A DNA stretch of 64,000 nt from Falsiroseomonas bella. GTDB taxonomy: Bacteria; Pseudomonadota; Alphaproteobacteria; Acetobacterales; Acetobacteraceae. Where the stretch lies: the NCBI RefSeq assembly GCF_003173615.1, contig NZ_QGNA01000001.1, positions 124,001 to 188,000 of the forward strand, written 5' to 3'. Of this stretch, positions 60,845 to 64,000 are shown piece after piece. The notes beneath the pieces were generated by a model. It had not been told where the DNA came from. It did not search any database and saw only the letters and a list, made by a program, of their open reading frames with translations. How positions within the stretch are numbered: the first letter of the stretch is position 1; each line of letters opens with the position of its first letter. The translations under genes and the position numbers were made by a program.

Positions 60845-60937
60845 GGTCGGTTTCCTTCCCTGGCGGCCGCCCGGCGACCGCCCGCCGCAACTCTCCGCCC
60901 GAGGCCGCAGAAGTTCAATGGGCGGCCGGCGCCATCG

Positions 60938-62623
60938 TCAATATTCGCAGACGACGTTGAGCAGCGCCTGCCGCTTCTCCTGCGTCACCACCGCGATGGC
61001 GCGGCGCAGCGCGGCCGGAAGCTCGGCCGGGTCGGTCACCCGCTCGCCATATCCGCCGCTGGCCTCGGAAAGTTTCTCGAAGGCGGGGGCGGGGCGGAGG
61101 TCGGCCAGCAGCTCGCCGCCCGCCTTCGCCGCGGCGCCGTCGCGATACATCGCCAGCGTCGAGTTCCGCACCGCGGCGTACATGCCGTTGTTGAACACGA
61201 TCACCAGCACGGGCAGGCCATGCGCCTCGGCCACCCAGTGGCAGGCGGTCGGGTTGTTGAAGACATAGGCGCCGTCACCGAGCGTCGCGACCACCAGGCG
61301 ATCCGGTGCGGCGAGCTTCGCGCCGAGTGCCGCGCCAAAACCCCAGCCGAGACCGCCCGCGGTGCTCTGGCCGTAGAAGCTGCCGTGTTGCGTGCGCGGG
61401 CAATGCGTCTGGCGCAGCGGATACTCGTTGACGACGATCGCGTCCTCGTCCAGCGCCTCGGCCAGGCAGTGGCTGATCCATTCCGGCGTGATCGGCCCGG
61501 TGGGCGGCGCGGCGACGCTCTCCTTCCACGCCGCGCGCTGGGCTGCGGAGAGTGCGCCGTACTCCTCCGCGCGACGCCGCACGACCGCCGCATCCGCGGG
61601 TAGCAGCGGGGCGAGCGCGGCGGCGATGCCGGCCAGCGCCGCCGCCGGCGTCCCGGTGATCGCCAGGTCCAGCGGGAAGTTGCGCATCGGGTAGAGCGCG
61701 AAGAGCGGGTCCTCGCCGATATGGATCACGCGGCTGCCTTCGGGCGGCCCCTGCAGATGCGGGATCCAGGGCACGTCGGTGTCCAGCACGATCACGCAAT
61801 CCGCCTTGGCGAGCAGCGGCCCGGGCTCGTAGCCGCAATGCATCGGATGGTCGGCGGCGATGTTCACGAAGCGCGGGGTGAAGCTGATCACCGGCACGGC
61901 GAAGCGCGTGGCGAAGGCCGACAGCGCGTCGAACCCCGCGCGCGTGCGCCCGGCGGCGGAGGTGATCACCAGCGGCCGCTCGGCCGCGGCGATCATGCGC
62001 GCGGCCGCCTCCAGCGCCGCGGGATCGGGCAGCGGCACGGCGGGCGGCGCGGCGGGCTCGCGCACCATGGCGGCGTCGGCCGCGGCGGCCAGCGTGTCGC
62101 GCGGCAGCGTGGCGTAGACGGGCCCGCGCGGCGATGCCATGGCGATGGACAGCGCGCGCGTGACGAGGTCCGCGGCCTGCTCCGGCTGGCGCAGCTCGCC
62201 ATCCCACTTCACCGCCTCCCGCACCATGGAGGCCTGGTCGAACATCTCCTGCGCCCAGTGGATGTTGCGCGTGCGCGCGCCGTGCCGGCCCTTCTCGGCA
62301 TAGGGCGTGCGGCCGGCCAGCACGAAGACCGGCACGTGGTCGCGGTTGGCGTTGAGCAGCCCGTTCACCGTGTTCGCCGTGCCGACATTCACATGCACCA
62401 TCACCGCCTGGGGCTTGCCGGTGATCATCGTCACGCCATGCGCCATCGCGACGGCGGCGTTCTCATGCGGCACGGTCATGGGCCGGGGCAGGCGGTGGTT
62501 GCTGCCCTCGAGCGCGGCATAGGCCTCGACGATCGGCGGGAAGTCGGTGCCGCCATTGGCGAAGAAATACTCGACCCCGCTGGCGCCGAGCTGGCGGAGG
62601 AAGATCTCGGCCGCGGAGGGCAT
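60938..62623 (-). CDS. Thiamine diphosphate-dependent enzyme (acetolactate synthase/decarboxylase family)
   Basis: The protein has 561 residues from ATG at 62623, which overlaps the upstream receptor stop by one base (TGATG). The activating glutamate is in TVPHENAAVAMAHG, and the ThDP-binding motif VATLGDGAYVFNNPTACHWVAEAHGLPVLVIVFNN (GDG...NN) lies near residue 450. N-terminal, central and C-terminal domains are all present. The subclass is unclear; benzoylformate decarboxylase-like or carboligase activity is possible. No small regulatory subunit gene follows, so it is not a standard IlvB. Confidence 0.9.
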   Translation of the reverse strand: MPSAAEIFLRQLGASGVEYFFANGGTDFPPIVEAYAALEGSNHRLPRPMTVPHENAAVAMAHGVTMITGKPQAVMVHVNVGTANTVNGLLNANRDHVPVFVLAGRTPYAEKGRHGARTRNIHWAQEMFDQASMVREAVKWDGELRQPEQAADLVTRALSIAMASPRGPVYATLPRDTLAAAADAAMVREPAAPPAVPLPDPAALEAAARMIAAAERPLVITSAAGRTRAGFDALSAFATRFAVPVISFTPRFVNIAADHPMHCGYEPGPLLAKADCVIVLDTDVPWIPHLQGPPEGSRVIHIGEDPLFALYPMRNFPLDLAITGTPAAALAGIAAALAPLLPADAAVVRRRAEEYGALSAAQRAAWKESVAAPPTGPITPEWISHCLAEALDEDAIVVNEYPLRQTHCPRTQHGSFYGQSTAGGLGWGFGAALGAKLAAPDRLVVATLGDGAYVFNNPTACHWVAEAHGLPVLVIVFNNGMYAAVRNSTLAMYRDGAAAKAGGELLADLRPAPAFEKLSEASGGYGERVTDPAELPAALRRAIAVVTQEKRQALLNVVCEY

Positions 62624-63609
62624 CAATTCACCGTCGCGCCGGACAGGGCGATGGCGTCGCGCATCACCGGTGTCATCGCGCGCATCGCCTCCGCCATGGC
62701 CTGCGGCGTGCTGCAGACGGGATCGGTGCCGAGGCGCAGCAGCGCGGTGCGCACGCCGTCATCGGCGCAGGCGCGCGCCATGATGGCGCCGATGCGCTCG
62801 CGGATCTCGGCCGGCACGCCGGCCGGCGCGGCGAGGCCGTTCCAGGTGCCGATCTGGAATCCGGGATAGCCCTGCTCAGCCACGGTCGGCACGTCGGGCA
62901 GCAGCGCGCTGCGCTGCGCGCCCGTCACCGCGATGGTGCGCAGCGTGCCGGCCTCGCGCGCCGGCATCATCTCCACGGCGTTGCCGAGATACACATGGAT
63001 GCGCCCGCCCATCACGTCCTGCATCGCCAGCGGGCCGCTGCGATAGGGCACATGCTCCATCCGCAGGTCCATGCGCTTCAGCAGATAGGCCATGCCGAGA
63101 TGGCTGAGCCCGCCGGTGCCGCCGGAGGCGTAGTCGAGCTGTCCCGGCCGCGCCGCGACGTAGTCGCGGAACTCCGCCAGCGTCTTCGGACCAAGGCTGG
63201 TCGAGACGCCGAGCACCAGCGAATTGCCGGCGATGATGGAGATCGGCGCGAAGTCCTGCTGCGGATCGAAGGGCAGGCGCTGCATCAGCGGCAGCACCAC
63301 CACATGCGAGGCGCTGGCATGCAGCAGGGTGTAGCCGTCGGCCGGGCTGCGCAGCGCCGCCTCCATCCCGATGGCGCCGCCGCCGCCCGGGCGGTTCTCC
63401 ACCACGACCGGCTGGCCGATGTGGCGGGAGAGCCATTCGGCGCCGATGCGTCCGATGCCGTCGCTGACGCCGCCGGGGCCGAAGGGGATGATCAGCCGGA
63501 TCGGCCGGTCGGGCCAGGAGCCTTGCGCCCGGGCGTGGCCCGTGCCGAAGGCGGCGAGCAGGGCGAGGCAGGCCGGGGCGAGCAGGCGCCCCAGGACGCG
63601 GCTGAGCAT
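62623..63609 (-). CDS. Bug-type tripartite tricarboxylate transporter substrate-binding receptor
   Basis: The protein has 328 residues from ATG at 63609 with GGGAGAAG upstream; the longer upstream frame is not used. The signal peptide ends near GHARAQG. Signature segments are PDRPIRLIIPFGPGGVSDGIGRIGA, VVENRPGGGGAIGMEAALRS and EHVPYRSGPLAMQDVMGGRIH. It is coupled to the ThDP enzyme, suggesting that the imported acid is its substrate or precursor. It is the third receptor of this family in 6 kb, each coupled to a different enzyme. Confidence 0.93.
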   Translation of the reverse strand: MLSRVLGRLLAPACLALLAAFGTGHARAQGSWPDRPIRLIIPFGPGGVSDGIGRIGAEWLSRHIGQPVVVENRPGGGGAIGMEAALRSPADGYTLLHASASHVVVLPLMQRLPFDPQQDFAPISIIAGNSLVLGVSTSLGPKTLAEFRDYVAARPGQLDYASGGTGGLSHLGMAYLLKRMDLRMEHVPYRSGPLAMQDVMGGRIHVYLGNAVEMMPAREAGTLRTIAVTGAQRSALLPDVPTVAEQGYPGFQIGTWNGLAAPAGVPAEIRERIGAIMARACADDGVRTALLRLGTDPVCSTPQAMAEAMRAMTPVMRDAIALSGATVN

Positions 63610-63732
63610 GTGGTGCTTCTCCCGTGGCGATTCCGGAAGCTTGCGGCGCGGCGCGACCCTGCGCAAGCATCGCGTGCCGCTTGAAGCGCCGTTCCGCCAT
63701 GGCAGGATGGCGCCGGCACCGGAGGCAGGGCG

Positions 63733-64000
63733 ATGGACGAGGACAGCGCGCGGATCGAGGACGAGCCGCTGATGCTCACCCCCGGCCCGGCGACGCTCTC
63801 GATGCGCGTGAAGCGGGCGATGCTGCACGACTACGCCTCCGGCGAGCAGAAGATGCTGGAGACCATCGCCTTCTGCCGGAAATACCTGCTCGATCTCTGC
63901 AACGGGCATGGCAGCCACACGGCGATCCCGCTGGTCGGCAGCGGCACATCCGGCACCGAGGCGACGATCGGCAGCTTCGTGCCGGAGAACGGCAAGCTGC
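63733..64000 (+). CDS. Class V aminotransferase, PhnW-like (2-aminoethylphosphonate-pyruvate transaminase type), cut by window end
   Basis: The first 89 residues are visible from ATG at 63733 (GGAGGCAGGG upstream). DEPLMLTPGPATLSMRVKRAMLHDYASGEQ and PLVGSGTSGTEATIGSFVPENGKL match the start of PhnW and related alanine-glyoxylate aminotransferases. The PLP lysine is outside the window. Whether it acts on 2-aminoethylphosphonate or another amine needs the rest of the gene and its neighbours. It is divergent to the receptor at 62623-63609. Confidence 0.8.
   Translation, partial: MDEDSARIEDEPLMLTPGPATLSMRVKRAMLHDYASGEQKMLETIAFCRKYLLDLCNGHGSHTAIPLVGSGTSGTEATIGSFVPENGKL

Overview
The window is a GC-rich chromosome segment (about 70% GC by eye) that reads as an alphaproteobacterium, most likely Acetobacteraceae of the Roseomonas kind. 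This rests on an alphaproteobacterial-type aa3 oxidase operon, DUF4170 and DUF3467 genes, a PmtA-type methyltransferase and several Bug-type tripartite tricarboxylate receptors. The taxonomy is inferred from gene content only. I see no rRNA, tRNA, CRISPR array, insertion sequence or integrase.

Region 1 (1-7527, all minus strand) is a tightly packed cytochrome aa3 oxidase operon: ctaC, ctaD, ctaB, a 42-residue membrane protein, ctaG, ctaE, DUF983, SURF1 and a truncated M32 carboxypeptidase, with a plausible promoter at 7499-7527. Region 2 (7603-12040) is a Zn/Mn ABC importer (binding protein, ATPase, two permeases) with a divergent SmtB-class ArsR regulator. Its first permease carries a DtxR-like metalloregulator fused to its C-terminus. 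Region 3 (12050-18624) is mixed housekeeping: a phospholipid-type methyltransferase, an EamA exporter, YqgE, peroxiredoxin, an Acg-type nitroreductase, DUF4170, and an atzG-atzE-atzH amidohydrolase set.

Region 4 (18743-50718, all minus strand) is the standout. A single 24.7-kb gene encodes a mosaic exoprotein of about 8,229 residues that starts with a LEPR-XLL motif. It holds ten pairs of PPC-like beta domains, three LamG domains, an L-type lectin-like domain, eleven CARDB, four Calx-beta, Ig-like and SdrD-B domains, a complete subtilisin domain and seven cadherin-like repeats. It is followed by a GAF-GAF-membrane-HlyD fusion, a PqqD-M50 protease-HlyD fusion and a short SecA-like ATPase, and is preceded by a periplasmic adaptor. 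I infer that these genes form a dedicated export and processing system for the giant protein. None of the classical type I, II or V secretion parts is present, and I know of no described system with this set of parts.

Region 5 (50889-64000) is small-molecule catabolism: DUF3467, a maleate-isomerase/racemase family protein, an FAD aromatic-ring hydroxylase, an HyuA-HyuB hydantoinase/oxoprolinase pair with a Bug receptor ended by a clear terminator, a D-2-hydroxyacid dehydrogenase with a Bug receptor, a ThDP enzyme with a third Bug receptor, and the start of a PhnW-like aminotransferase.
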